Shown here: in pieces, positions 35,682-47,010 of the stretch
Position numbering within the stretch: position 1 is the stretch's first letter
Layout: each line of letters opens with the position of its first letter
DNA from: Mytilus edulis
Taxonomy: Eukaryota; Mollusca; Bivalvia; Mytilida; Mytilidae
NCBI RefSeq assembly: GCF_963676685.1
Contig: NC_092357.1
Span: forward strand, 69,406,971 to 69,470,970
Reading direction: 5' to 3'
DNA: 64,000 nucleotides
Program-made: the position numbers and the translations under genes
Notes under the pieces: generated by a model
Databases searched by the model: none
What the model was told of the DNA's origin: nothing
The model's input: the letters and a program-made list of their open reading frames with translations, nothing else

Positions 35682-35830
35682 CTAAAATATAAACCCACAA
35701 TTGTGTCAATCAATAGCATCTTCCTATTATATAAACACACAATTGTGTCAATGAATAGAATCATTCTAAAATATAAACACACAATTGTGTCAATGAAAAG
35801 CATTATTCTATTATATAAACACACATTTAT
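35673..35830. repeat. Tandem repeat (about 45 bp, 3-4 units) carrying splice acceptors
   Basis: Units of the form ACACAATTGTGTCAATG plus TTATATAAA repeat three to four times and run into the first bases of the VWA exon. On the minus strand every unit contains a TTTATAT..TAG acceptor-like string followed by GAAGATG- or GAGGATG-like sequence, so the true acceptor is the last of a tandem series. Confidence 0.8.
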
Positions 35831-36354
35831 GTAAAATACTATCGCAGTATTTTTTACATAATGGCTTTTGGTTATATAGTGTGGCATTTAATCAAGAATT
35901 AAAGTTATGTGCACATCTTAGAATACAATAAATGCTTAAATTAAATATATAAATTGATCTATCTTATTGTCGTTTGGTGGAAAGTTGTGTCATTGGTATT
36001 TGGTACACACAATACAATACACATTTGGACGCCTAAAATTTCAAATAGTTAGCCTTTGCAAACAACAAAGGACATGGTGTCCAAAGTTCTTAAAAATGTA
36101 GTGTTATAAGATTGGAAATTTTTGGAAAAACAAGTAATTTAATCGATTTGTTTTTCAGTAGGAAATTAAATAAAAAATGAATGGGAATGTGTATGTACGC
36201 ACTCTGTTTGAGTTTCATCCATTTTGAATGAGGCAAATTCTAAAGTTTGTAAACGCGGAAAATGCAATTCTCCAAATCATAAAGGGGCATAAATATAGAA
36301 CAGTAAGTGACGCACTGCTTGAATTTGCCTGTACCAAGTAAGGAATATGACAGT

Positions 36355-36475
36355 TCATGTCCATCCGTTTTTGATGTGTTTTTTCATTTGAATTTGCCAT
36401 GTGATTAGGGACTTTCCGATATGATTTTCTTCTGAGTTCAATATTTTTGTGATTTTACTTTTTGACCTCTTTCTG
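36355..36475 (+). repeat. Dispersed repeat C in intron 1 of VWA gene
   Basis: GTCCATCCGTTTTTGATGTG, TTGCCATGTGATTAGGGACT and TTTTTGTGATTTTACTTTTT are typical of the family. The short open frame here comes from the repeat. Confidence 0.75.
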
Positions 36476-36631
36476 CAAGATACGGGGTTTAGCATTGTGT
36501 ATTAATTTTGTAAAATTAACTTGAATCAAATTGTATTTAAGTGATGATAAACTAAAATAGAGAATATAATACTGATTTCACTAGTTTACAATAGCATAAT
36601 TTCTTTTAAGAAAAATGTAAAGAGATCTTAC

Positions 36632-36695
36632 CTGCCACTTGACGAATTGTCTCTGATAATGCATAAATAATGCAAAAGTCAAATACAAATTTCAT
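36632..36695 (-). CDS. Exon 1 of VWA gene: start codon and signal peptide
   Basis: The first coding exon has 21 codons plus one base, from ATG at 36695 to a consensus donor G|gtaaga. The peptide begins MKFVFDFCIIYALSETIRQVA, which has the basic start and hydrophobic core of a secretory signal. A TATATATA box lies about 50 bp upstream. The exon ends in phase 1, exactly what the VWA exon needs. The ATG was chosen because it follows the TATA box at a normal distance, starts the signal peptide, and leads into the splice site with no other in-frame choice. Confidence 0.72.
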
Positions 36696-36745
36696 TTTCG
36701 AATCTGGACATGAAATTAGTAGTGATGTATTACGGACAAGACATG

Positions 36746-36753
36746 TATATATA
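36746..36753 (-). promoter_or_regulatory. TATA box of VWA gene
   Basis: TATATATA inside GCAGTATATATACATG lies about 50 bp upstream of the ATG at 36695. This places transcription initiation near 36720 and leaves a short 5' UTR. The motif is palindromic, but only the minus strand has a gene at the right distance. Confidence 0.5.
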
Positions 36754-37441
36754 CTGCTGAGGGCGGGTATTAAAAGTAGACATATCCATGTTGAAATTTC
36801 GATTTCTTGTTTCAATCTGTTGCATAGACTATAGATATAGGTATAGATTTGTATTCAGAAATTGGTTATCTTTTTAAACGCCTTGGATAGAAAAAAAATA
36901 TTACGTAATTTAGTAAAGAAAGAATATTTTTTTATTTTTTTTTATAAACAATACAATGAATGTTTTGGAAAGATAGACAATCATTGACGTATACATTATA
37001 TTGTCTTCGTCATATCTCTACGTCAACAAATGTTGTTGTCTTAACATAAAATTTTCGACTAATTTTCTTAAATCTGCATTGTTTTGGACGACAAAGAAAT
37101 TATAAAAATAAATTTATGAACCATACTGACTCACATAATAAACTTGAGGATGTAAATGATTAATTATTAGGTAAGTTCAAAGCTAAGAAGTAATATGTAC
37201 CAGAATATAATGTTTAGAGTTGTAACTTTTATCGTAAATTTTTTTTAGCAAACAATAGTTAAGGTGATGTTTTATAAAAACTGATAACATCAAATGTTTT
37301 GTACTTGGTTTTGCTTTTTTGTCTTTTTTTTAAGTTTTGAATTTGTACTTTTGCACACGGACCATGCGTTTGGAGTATACAAACATTATCCTGACATGTG
37401 CATGACTGTTTTGGAGATGCAGACGGTTTTCTTTCGCACAT

Positions 37442-37640
37442 AAAATTGAGAATGGAAATGGGGAATGTGTCAAAGAGACAACAACCGGACCAAATAAAAA
37501 AACAACAGCAGAGGGTCACCAACAGGTCTTCAATGTAGCGAGAAATTCCCGCACCCGGAGGAGTCCTTCAGCTGGCCCCTGAACAAATATATACTAGTCC
37601 AGTGATAATGAACGCCATACTAATTTCCAAATTGTACACA
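37442..37640 (+). repeat. Dispersed repeat (GGAAATGGGGAATGTGTC family)
   Basis: GAATGGAAATGGGGAATGTG, CGCACCCGGAGGAGTCCTTC and CAGTGATAATGAACGCCATA match the block inside the 1.39-kb tandem units (15713-15815). This copy keeps an extra internal AAAGAGACAACAACCGGACC segment. Confidence 0.82.
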
Positions 37641-37872
37641 AGAAACTAAAATTAAAATAATACAAGACTAACAAAGGCCAGAGGCTCCTGACTTGGGACA
37701 GGCGCAAAAATGCGGCGGGGTTATACACGGATCACAATGTGAACGGGCTGAATATTAACATTCAAGAAAAAGTAACGTTTCTCGGATACCTGTTTACTTC
37801 ATGCTAGCGCAGCCACGAAATAACCAAAACTAATCCATGTGATGTGTACTGTATGTAAACTACGAATATAAA

Positions 37873-37990
37873 AAAGAAGATGTGGTATAATTGTCAATGA
37901 GACAACTGTCCTCAAGAGACCAAAATGACACAGACAATAAGCCCATACCGCATGGTCAGCTATAAAAAGGCCCCGATATGAATAGTTCTG
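37873..37990 (+). repeat. SINE-like repeat A, internally deleted
   Basis: GATGTGGTATAATTGTCAAT, GAGACCAAAATGACACAGAC, then CCCATACCGCATGGTCAGCT. The central CACCGTACGGCC region is missing. Confidence 0.82.
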
Positions 37991-38649
37991 CCCTGGACAC
38001 ACTAGGCTACTGAGACAACAAGTTTTTTTTTTTATGAATTAAACGAAAGAAAATAAATAAATAAGCAACCACAAAAATCTGCGACAACGTATATGAGATA
38101 TCTTATAAATACAATAATTCTGACTAGGCGACAAGTGTCTTTTACAACCGACATAACAGACAATTATCTAGGAGGACGATGCGAATACTCGACCGAACAA
38201 TAATTTGGAAAAGTTTAAGCCACCATTCAGGTAAGGGAAGTTTTAAAGAAATAATACGTAAATGATCATATTTATTTGATACAAAAATACACATGTCCTG
38301 TTCTGATATGACAGTTTTAGTAAATTTATGCATTTTCTCTATACATAATCTTTATGTTGGCTGACCTCTCTACCAGTATAAGCATTTTTAATAATGTAAA
38401 ACGGTGATGTTTTCTTAGATGTATAGTCTTGTGTATTTATTTGTAATGTGAAGAAAGCTCTTCAAGGTCTTTAATTGGAATACAAAATACAGGAGCGGAT
38501 CCATCGATTTTTATTGGGTTGGATGGGTGGTTCCTTACCCAGGATAAAAGAGGGGTCCATGGCATATGTCCAAATTCAAATGCACTGATCGTCCAAAAAA
38601 ATGCAAAAGCAGTGAAAAGTTCAAAATTAGAAATTGACCTATACCTGAT

Positions 38650-38830
38650 TTTTCTAATAAAAGTATTCCAGGGTTATACTTTTAACCGTTAATGGGTTAA
38701 AAAAGCATGCAATACAAGCATTCCAGGCAGGGTTAAACGTTTAATCATGATTGAGTTTAAAAGATATCAAATAAAAGTATTCCAGGGTTTTACGGTTAAT
38801 CGTGAAAAAAGCATTCATACAAATTTACTT
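38650..38830. repeat. Imperfect tandem repeat, about 60 bp, three units
   Basis: AAAGTATTCCAGGGTTATAC, AAGCATTCCAGGCAGGGTTA and AAAGTATTCCAGGGTTTTAC each precede a run ending in TTAATCGTG or TTAATGGG. Related sequence recurs at 39936-40030. Confidence 0.65.
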
Positions 38831-39404
38831 GGTTAAGGAAGGTAACCCTTAAAAACTTCTTCAAATCGCTTCGATGCTTATTAGCAAAAAAATCTTCAGG
38901 ATGTAACGAACAATTTAGAAGGACAATGTTGTTTTTTTTTGTAACGAAGGAGATGCATACACCTGCTAAACAGTGAAGAGGGGTATAACTCCTACAAAGT
39001 AAATTGTTCAGCTTAGCAGGGGGAAATTTAAAGACGTATATAGTTTTATATTAATAAGTATTGTAATTTTCATTGTTATAAACAAAAATGTTATATCAGT
39101 ATTTCAGACTTTAAATTATGTTCTAAATCTAGTCTATTTTTGGGAAATCTTTAAAAATTCCAACGTGAGGTCATTTGTGCGTCGATCTCTTTGGCTTACT
39201 CGGCTGTGACATTTCTTATGTGCTGGTTTAGGTAGTTTAACATGTTTAATGTATTAATGCTTATTCTGTAGTTAGTCACCCCTTCAGTGTAATTATGTAT
39301 ATCTATTATATACTATTAGTCAGTTTTATAAATTAAGTGTTTGAGAAGTATGATTTATTGTAAATGTTAATGTTACTCTTATCCAATGCAGACAAACTTA
39401 GCCG

Positions 39405-39560
39405 TATTAGTCTCAACTTTTTTGAACGTGTGGTCCGCAATGCTCTTGTACTTTGTACTTGTTTTGGTTTTGTATTTTTTTTATATGGGCTTAACTGATA
39501 AGTCTTGTGGGGACGAAACGTGCGTCTGGCGTATCGAATTATTTACCTGGTAATTTTTGA
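39405..39560 (+). repeat. SINE-like repeat B
   Basis: Carries GCAATGCTCTTGTACTTTGT and GGACGAAACGTGCGTCTGGC, then a degenerate CTGGTA tail. This family (core GACGAAACGCGCGTCTGGCG, tail TAATCCTGGTAC) recurs through the window. Confidence 0.8.
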
Positions 39561-40464
39561 CAGCTATCATTTGTGGTTTTGTGGCTAGCCTAACCACCCG
39601 CTTTTGTGATAAATGTAAAACATTACATTAAAATGACAACATTACATGAAAGGACTACGATCCAAATAAATTGGAAAACATATACGATAGAGCAACACAC
39701 GAATAATAGCTAACAACAGGTACCAGGTTTATAATTTAATACTTATTCAAATAAGGTTTATTAATTTATAAATATACCAACAAATTAATTTGGTAAAAAT
39801 AGATTAGTCCTATAAAATTTCATTGAATCGCTACGATCCTATTTAAAAAAAAAATCTGGGTATACAAACAACAACTAAGAAAAAAAGTTGTCGATATTTT
39901 GTGTTGCTACCTTGCCCTCATTTTCTAAGTTAGGACTTAGGGGCCTCAAATAAAAAGATTCTAGGGATTAAACGGTTAACAGTTACTGTTTATGAGTTAA
40001 AAAAATATACTGACATATTTATTTAGTAAAGGTAGAATACTACTACAAAATTAGCAAATTAGATAACTCTTACACAGAATTTGGTCATCTTAATAGAGTA
40101 AAAAAGCACATACACTGGACGATATAATATAGGAAATATTTAAGCGACATAATGCGTAACAAACAGTTATCGCAAGGGAAAAATGAGTGTATACATCAAA
40201 TATTGGCAATGACTCATACTAAATCATCATACAAACCAAACAGGAAATACTTCAAATATTTCAAAACATCAAAGGGTATAATAAAAATAAATCAAGGAAG
40301 TATACAAACAATATATCAATGTGACACGTGAATTGATGATAACATATTTCAGAAAGTATTTAAGCAATATACATGAATACCAAAAACAGCCAAATCTATC
40401 AGCAGAGTTAGTGTAAATCGATTTACTCTCTGTCTGAATATGCACTTTTTTTCGAAAATGACAG

Positions 40465-40585
40465 TTGTTATGCATTCGTTTGATGTGTTTGAGCTTTTGA
40501 TTTTGTCATATGAATAGGGAATTTGTGTCTTGAATTTCATCGGACTATAGTATTTTGGTGATTTAACTTTTTTCGACATATTTTT
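40465..40585 (+). repeat. Dispersed repeat C
   Basis: GTTATGCATTCGTTTGATGT, GATTTTGTCATATGAATAGG and ATTTTGGTGATTTAACTTTT match family C, diverged. Confidence 0.68.
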
Positions 40586-41164
40586 AAACAAACTATAACC
40601 AGATAAAAAAAGTAAACGGGAGAAAACAGGAACAAAGAAAAGACCTCTTCATATTACCTCATTTTCTTTTTTTTTTTTAAATATAATGAAGAATGTCCGT
40701 AAAATTTACGAAGAGATGATTTCAACTTCACCATTTAAAAATCCTGGTTTAATAGCTGCCGTGTGAGTAGCAATACTCTATCAAGTAAATCATGATAGAA
40801 AGTACAATCCCTGGAATATCGTCTCAATTAGGAGATATATATTACTCGATTTATTTCATTTGACTGGGCGGAGTTCAACCAGTTCGCTCATAATAAATCA
40901 TTCCATCAAAGGATAGGTGTTTTAGGATAAACTCATCAATGAAGTCCAGTCATTGTTTTGTAAATTCCTTTGACGACACTGATACATTGTAGGTGATTAG
41001 AAATCAGTAATAATCATAACGGCAATCATCCTTATCACATAAATCTTCAAATGGACTGTCCTTATGCAAATCAAAATGTAAGCTCCGCCCGATAAGTTAA
41101 AATAACATTGGTAATACTATGTATGAATGTTGCTACATAGAAACGGAAAGTTCAAAATTGGGAA

Positions 41165-41420
41165 GCGGAAATCATCTCTTTTTTCGTAAAGTTTTGTTTT
41201 CAACCGACCTACTTTGGCAATTACTAGATGTAAATCAAGATATGAGACAAGCTTAGCTGTATCTGTAGTATTCTTTGACTCTAGTTCGATAGGATAGATT
41301 CGTTCAACATTGTCACTAAATTTTGTGTTATTCAGTCAGAGAACATCATCTTTATAGCGGAACGTAAAGTTAAAGGATATTGCTAACTTCTTATCTTTCT
41401 TCCAAAGAAATTCCTGTGTG
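41165..41420 (-). pseudogene. RT palm remnant of dispersed retroelement, catalytic motif mutated
   Basis: On the minus strand: LAISFNFTFRYKDDVL, a stop, then LNNTKFSDNVERIYPIELES, TTDTAKLVSYLDLHLVIAK and GRLKTKLYEKRD. This matches the palm C-terminal region of a metazoan RT family whose motif is normally YIDD; here it is YKDD followed by a stop. It lies directly beside the N-terminal piece at 41430-41969, so the middle of the ORF has been deleted. The RT class (Penelope-like or other) is not resolved. Confidence 0.72.
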
Positions 41421-41429
41421 AAGTCAGCC

Positions 41430-41969
41430 TCATGACAATAAAGAAAACAATTGGCAAGAAGAGGGGAACAGTTGGGTACTTTTGGTATTAGAAATATTGA
41501 TACTGACTGATCTTAAAGATAAGGAGGTATATCCGTAACCTTTGTTGGCAAAGGGAAGGTTTAGAAAATATATTTTCTCTTTTTCATCCTTTCCAATGCG
41601 AACTGGTTTGAAAAGTCTTTCACTTGCAATATCCGAAATGATAGCTATAAGTTCGTATTGGTTTGAATGAGGGGTTGTAACAGTGGTTTCCAAACATAAA
41701 TTAAACAGATAATGAGGTTTTGTAAGGGGTAAAGAATAAAGTTTCATGCGATTGTGATGAATACCTAACGGCTTTTGTATAAATGGCAGCAAGTCAATAA
41801 TAGAGACATCATGAAAAGTAGGTGATGTATAATGGCGATGACCATGACCGCGTTTACGTCGAGGAGTAGATAGAATACCTTTACAATCAATTTTGCCATT
41901 GCAACCATATCGCAGTTTCCCATTGTCGAATCCAGTAGTCCTCTTTTTGCCTACGGAGAGGCGTTGCAA
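41430..41969 (-). pseudogene. N-terminal ORF piece of the same retroelement
   Basis: A 179-codon open frame with basic RRKRGHGHRHYTSP, then FHDVSIIDLLPFIQKPLGIH, NRMKLYSLPLTKPHYLFNL and IYFLNLPFANKG. I recognise the final block as the region before the RT core of the family whose palm follows at 41165-41420. Frame and spacing indicate an internal deletion of several hundred codons. A duplicate of its first part lies at 44165-44710. Confidence 0.6.
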
Positions 41970-42884
41970 GTTGAGGGTTGTTACTCATTGCTATATTTTG
42001 TTCGATAATACGAACTGTCATAGAAAAATGGAATAATTAGGCTGATTAAAATGCTGGTACAGAATGTCGTATGCATTGAGGTTGATATCTGATCTATGGC
42101 CGCACAAACACTTGTTTCTACTTCTTTTCGTTGCACCGACGTGAATGTACTAAGGTGAAATCAAGAATTAATCAAATTATTACTATAAGACGGAAGAGCA
42201 TTAATTAAGGAAAAAAAGAAGCTTACAATATTGATAGGTTATGGCGCCCCATTTCGAGATATTGTTTGGATTTTTTTCTAAAAATTGCAGGGAAAAAGCT
42301 GACTCGGACTTTAACCTATATTCGCATTTGTATTATTTGGGTTTTTAATTCATAGAGAGATAATCAGGAATCTGCCTTAATTTCGGGAATGATCTTTTAC
42401 GAACTATTAAGTTTTCCATGAAATAAAAAATGGGTGTTACATTACCGTGTTTAGTAGGGAAAACACCAAGGAATCCATACACAAATCTATAATCCTCACA
42501 TCTTTAAGTATTGGATGATCACAAACAGAATGATGTTTATGTTTACGCCTATGTCAGTATTGTTAAACCAAAAGTGTCAATGGTTATTATCACAGTTCGT
42601 ATTTTATGGTACTTGATTGTAAAGGACGATGGTACATTGATATATTTGAGCTATCTCCTTTTCCCCATAAATAAAATCATTCAAAACTAATGCAATTGTA
42701 AAACCATGTTATCATATAATACAAATAAATGATACTATGTTGATAATGGAGGGAATACATAATAACATAGAAGAGTGAAACACTATAATTAGAAGAAACG
42801 ATTACAATATATGGAATAACATGGAGAACGACACTTTAAAAAACAACATTGAAAGGCACACATCTTATCTTAAACCCGATTGTA

Positions 42885-43035
42885 CTATGATATACATGTA
42901 GCAGAAAAAAAGATAAGCTAAAGATACCAATAGAACATTCAAACGCATAGATAGAAAATAAACGGACAACGCCATGGCTACAATAGAAAAAAACGAGCAG
43001 TTCAATAAAAGTACACAAGACCCCACATAAAAAAC
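42885..43035 (-). repeat. Dispersed repeat D (inverted)
   Basis: AACGGACAACGCCATGGCTA, AAAGATACCAATAGAACATT and ACAAGACCCCACATAAAAA match the inverted family D core. Confidence 0.78.
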
Positions 43036-43326
43036 TACAGACTAAGCAACACGAACCCTACCTAAACTGAGGGGTGATATCAGGTGCTCTGAAAGAGGAA
43101 GCAGATTCAGAACGGTGTTCAATCTTACTTTCCTTATACCATTTGTCGTCAAAGACATGAACACAATGTAAACACTCGGTTGAACGTCTCCTTTGGTGGT
43201 TATGTGTGTAAAGTTTTATCTGTATCCATCCATAAAAACAGTTGTTTTTTTTGTAAATGATCAATTTGTTAATCGACGTAAAATACTGTATGGATTTTAC
43301 AATGTATGTCAGTAGGCTTTAAAGCA

Positions 43327-44164
43327 CCTTGGAGATAACTGGCCACCATACAAAACAGTAAGCATAACGTCACCTTGGAGATCACTTACAACCATCCATA
43401 ACACTAAGCTTAAAGTCACCTTGGAGTTAACTGATCACCATACAAAACGGTAAGCTTAAAGCCAGCTTGGAGATCACTTACAACCATCCATAACACTAAG
43501 CTTAGATACACCTTGGAGTTAACTGAGTACCATAAGAAATGGTAAGCTTAAATACACCTTGGAGTTAATTGAGTACCATAAGAAACGGTAAGCTTAGAGA
43601 CACCTTGGAGTTAACTGACCATCATACAAAAAGGTAAGCTTAAAGCCAGCTTGGAGTTAACTGACCACTATACAAAACGGTAAGCTTAAATACACCTTGG
43701 AGTTAACTGGGTACCATAAGAAACGGTAAGCTTAACGAGACCTTGGAGTTAACTGACCACCATACAAAACGGTAAGCTTAAAGCCACCTTGGACTTAACT
43801 GACCCCCATACAAAACAGTTAGCTTAAAGACACCTTGGAGCTAACTGAGCACCATAAAAAGGGGTAAGCTTAAATACACCTTGGACTTAACTGAGTACCA
43901 TAAGAAACGGTAAGCTTAAAGACACCTTGGAGATAACTGGCCACCATACAAAACAGCAAGCTTAAAATCACCTTGGAGTTAACTGAGCACCATATAAAGC
44001 GGTAAGCTTAAATACACCTTGGAGTTAACTGAGTACCAGAAAAAGGGGTAAGCTTAAATGCATCTTGGACTGAACTGAGTACCATAAGAAACGGTAAGCT
44101 TAAAGACACATTGGAGTTAACTGAGCCCTATACAAAACAGCTAGTTTGAAGTCACCTTGTCAAA
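43327..44164. repeat. 46-bp minisatellite, left block, 18 units
   Basis: Units of CACCTTGGAGTTAACTGACC plus ACCATACAAAACGGTAAGCT plus TAAAGC. Units 2 and 4 share a distinct variant (GATCACTTACAACCATCCAT), showing past duplication of a two-unit block. Confidence 0.96.
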
Positions 44165-44710
44165 CAGATCATGAAGTTTTGCAAGGGGTAAGGAAAACAG
44201 TTTCATTCGATTGTGATGAATACCTAACAGATTTTGTATAAATGGTAACAGGTCAATAATAGAGACATCATGCAAAGTAGGTGATATATAATGACGATGA
44301 CCATGACTGCGTATATTTTGAGGAGTAGAGTTGAAAAAATTAATCACATTCACCGATCTCGAGCTATAGAAAGGACTAGATAGAATACCTATACAATCAA
44401 TTTTGTCATTTCAACCATATGGTATCGCAGTTTCCCTTTGTCGAATCTAGAAGTCCTCTTTTTCCCTACGGAGAAGCGTTGCAAGTTGAGGGTTGTTACT
44501 CATTGTTATATTTTGTTCGAAAATACGAACTGTCATGGAAAAATGGTATGATAAGGCTGATTAAAATGATGGTACAGAATGTCGTTTGCATTGAGGTTGA
44601 TATCTGATCTATGGCCGCACATACATTTGTTTTGCCTTCTTTTCGTTGCACCGACGTGAATGTACTAAGGTGAAATCAAGAATTAATCAAATTATTACTA
44701 TAAGCCGGAA
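44165..44710 (-). mobile_element. Second copy of retroelement 5' region inside minisatellite
   Basis: Closely matches about 41690-42200: the FHDVSIIDLLPFIQ-like frame (as LHDVSIIDLLPFIQ), plus the non-coding stretch with CGCAGTTTCCC, GGTTGATATCTGATCTATGG and CGTTGCACCGACGTGAATGT. A 27-bp block near 44329 is private to this copy. It interrupts the 46-bp array at both edges. Confidence 0.9.
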
Positions 44711-45460
44711 GTTAACTGAGCCCTACACAATATAATTAGTTTAAAGCCACTTTTTAATTAACTGACCACCATATGAAACGGTAAGCTTAAAGCCACCTTG
44801 GAGTTAACGGAGCCCTATACAAAACATTTAGTTTAAAGTCCCCTTGGAGTTAACTGACCCCCGAACAAAACGGTAAGTTCAAAGTCGCCATTGAGTTAAC
44901 TCAGCACCATACAAAACGGTAAGTTTAATGTAGTCTTTTGGAGTTAACTGAGCCCTATACAAAACAGTTAATTTTATAGCCACCTTGCATTGAAGTTAAC
45001 TGAGCCCTACACAAAACAGTTAGTTTGACGCAACCTTGGAGTTAACTGACCACCATACAAAACGGTAAGCTAAAGCCACCTTAGAGTTAACTAAGACCTA
45101 TACAAAACGGTTAGTTTAAACCCACCTTGGAGTTAACTGACCACCATACAAAACGGTAAGCTCAAAGTCACCTTGGAGTTAATTAACCACCATACAAAAC
45201 GGTAAGCTGAAAGACACAATGAAGTTAATTGACACCATACAGAGCAGTAAGCTTAAAGCCATCTTAGAGTTAGCTGAACACCATACAAAACGGTAAGCTA
45301 AAGCCACCTTAGAGTTAACTGAGCCCTATACAAAACGATAAGCTTAAAGGCACCTTGTAGATAACTGAGCACAATACAATACAATTAGTTTAAGCCACCT
45401 TGTAGTTAACTAAGCCCTATACAAAACAGTAAGTTTTATATAGTCTCTTCGGGTTAACTG
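44711..45460. repeat. 46-bp minisatellite, right block, about 16 units
   Basis: Same unit as the left block but more diverged, with many GAGCCCTATACAAAACAGTT variants and irregular lengths. Resumes right after the retroelement fragment. Confidence 0.93.
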
Positions 45461-45564
45461 AGCATAATAGTATTTCGAATAATTCATACATGTACTTTTG
45501 CAAACAGTTGATTTATTTTAGAAAAGGACCATATAATTGTTATTCATATTAACATCAAAGTGAT

Positions 45565-45665
45565 TACTACTGGGCTGGTAAGAACCTCGGAGACGAAACT
45601 TCCACCAGCAAAAACATCGATCCAGGATGTAATTAGTCATACGTCAGACGCGCCATTCGTCTACA
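45565..45665 (-). repeat. SINE-like repeat B (inverted)
   Basis: TACTGGGCTGGTAAGAACCT, GAAACTTCCACCAGCAAAAA and CGTCAGACGCGCCATTCGTC match the inverted family, including its CCAGCAG-type 5' extension seen at 58565-58610. Confidence 0.7.
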
Positions 45666-46511
45666 TAATCATGAAATATATTCTTATTAACTCCTTTATA
45701 TAGTATAAACTGTAACACTACCGCACCATTTTATGTGAAGGGTTTGCGCCTGCAAACATGTTTGACCTCGCCACATTTCTAATCTGTCATCACGTCGGGA
45801 GCCTGTAGTAAGATAGAGTCAACAACATTATAAAATCAACCTGCAAAGATTGGTTAAAATCTCAGGAGTCAAGATTTTTCCAACTAACTTTTATGAATTT
45901 CAACTACTTCATATAGTATAAACTGTAACACTATGGTAGTCGTTAATTGCTGTTTTTCCTGTATTGGTTTGTATAATTTGTTCTTGTGTTGTGCCGATGT
46001 GAATTTCCTTTAGGTATGGTGAGGGAAGGGCTGTTGTTGGTGCATTCACATATGTTTATAACCGCTACATCATACAGGTGCCTGTCCCAAGTCATGAGCC
46101 TGTAGCCCAGTGTTTGTCATTGGTATATATCTGTTATATTTATTTTCTTTGATTGTTTTGTTATAAGTCAAACCGTTAGTTTTCTCAATTCAATTGTGTT
46201 GTTTTTCATGTTCGGACCTTTTAAATGCTAAACAACCTATCCAGTTCTACCAGTGATTTTTCTTTTTCTTTTTTTTTCTTTTTTTTTGATCTTTTTGGTT
46301 TTCAAACTACAGTGCATACATACATTTTTACAAGACATAAGTGATTGACATGATATTTATAGCATTGTCATACTATTAATATTTTTCGAATAAGACACAG
46401 TAAAAATTTACAAGTAGATGATGGGCATACTCAGTATATGATACATTTAAAGGATACTTTTTATATATGATCATATCAAGAATAAATTTAATTAGATAAC
46501 TTCCGTTAATG

Positions 46512-46526
46512 CCCCCCCCCCCCCCC
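46512..46526. repeat. Poly(C) tract, 15 bases
   Basis: An uninterrupted C run after TTAATG; unusual in this AT-rich sequence. Confidence 0.95.
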
Positions 46527-46615
46527 ATTCTGTCGACAAATGACTCAAGTTTGTCTTTAGAAAGACATAAATATTCTAATATCTCCAGACGTCTCTTAAA
46601 AAAATTAAGAAAAGC

Positions 46616-47010
46616 TTGAACAGATAAATAAAGGCAACAGTAGTATACCGATGTTCAAAACTCATAAATCCATGGACAAAAATCAAAATCGGGGTAACAA
46701 ACTAAAACTGAGGAAAACGCATTAAATATAAGAGAACAACAACACAACATTAAAATGTAACACACACACACAGAAACGGACCAGCACTAGAAAAAATACT
46801 TTGAGAACAACAAACATAGCATCAAAACCAAATACATGAATTTGGGATAGACAAGTACCATGACACGTCTTATAGTAATGTGAATTCACACTAAACAATA
46901 AGAGAAAACAAACCAAACAACGGAAACACAACGTTAAAATGTAACACACACAGAAACGAACTATAATATAACAATGGCCGTATTCCTGACCTGGTACAGG
47001 ACATAACAGA
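46616..47010 (-). mobile_element. RT-family 3' UTR with one minisatellite unit
   Basis: Reads on the minus strand from TCCTGTACCAGGTCAGGAAT through GTGTGTTACATTTTAACG, ACTTGTCTATCCCAAATTC and GTTTGTTACCCCGATTTTG to GTATACTACTGTTGCCTTTA. Ends in a single unit of the 52-bp minisatellite. Joined directly to the 3' end of the L1-like LINE. Confidence 0.88.

Larger units (their letters stand above)
38830..41160. other. No gene seen; scattered repeats
   Basis: Holds the B copy at 39405, a region at 39820-40030 resembling 38650-38950, and a C copy at 40465. Short open frames are not supported. Confidence 0.55.

Noticed and set aside
35663..35887. 74-codon minus-strand frame
   Set aside because: Made by the tandem repeat at the VWA exon border; not protein-like.
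43327..45460. 46-bp repeats considered as a CRISPR array or coding repeat
   Set aside because: No spacers, variable unit length on the right, stops in all frames.
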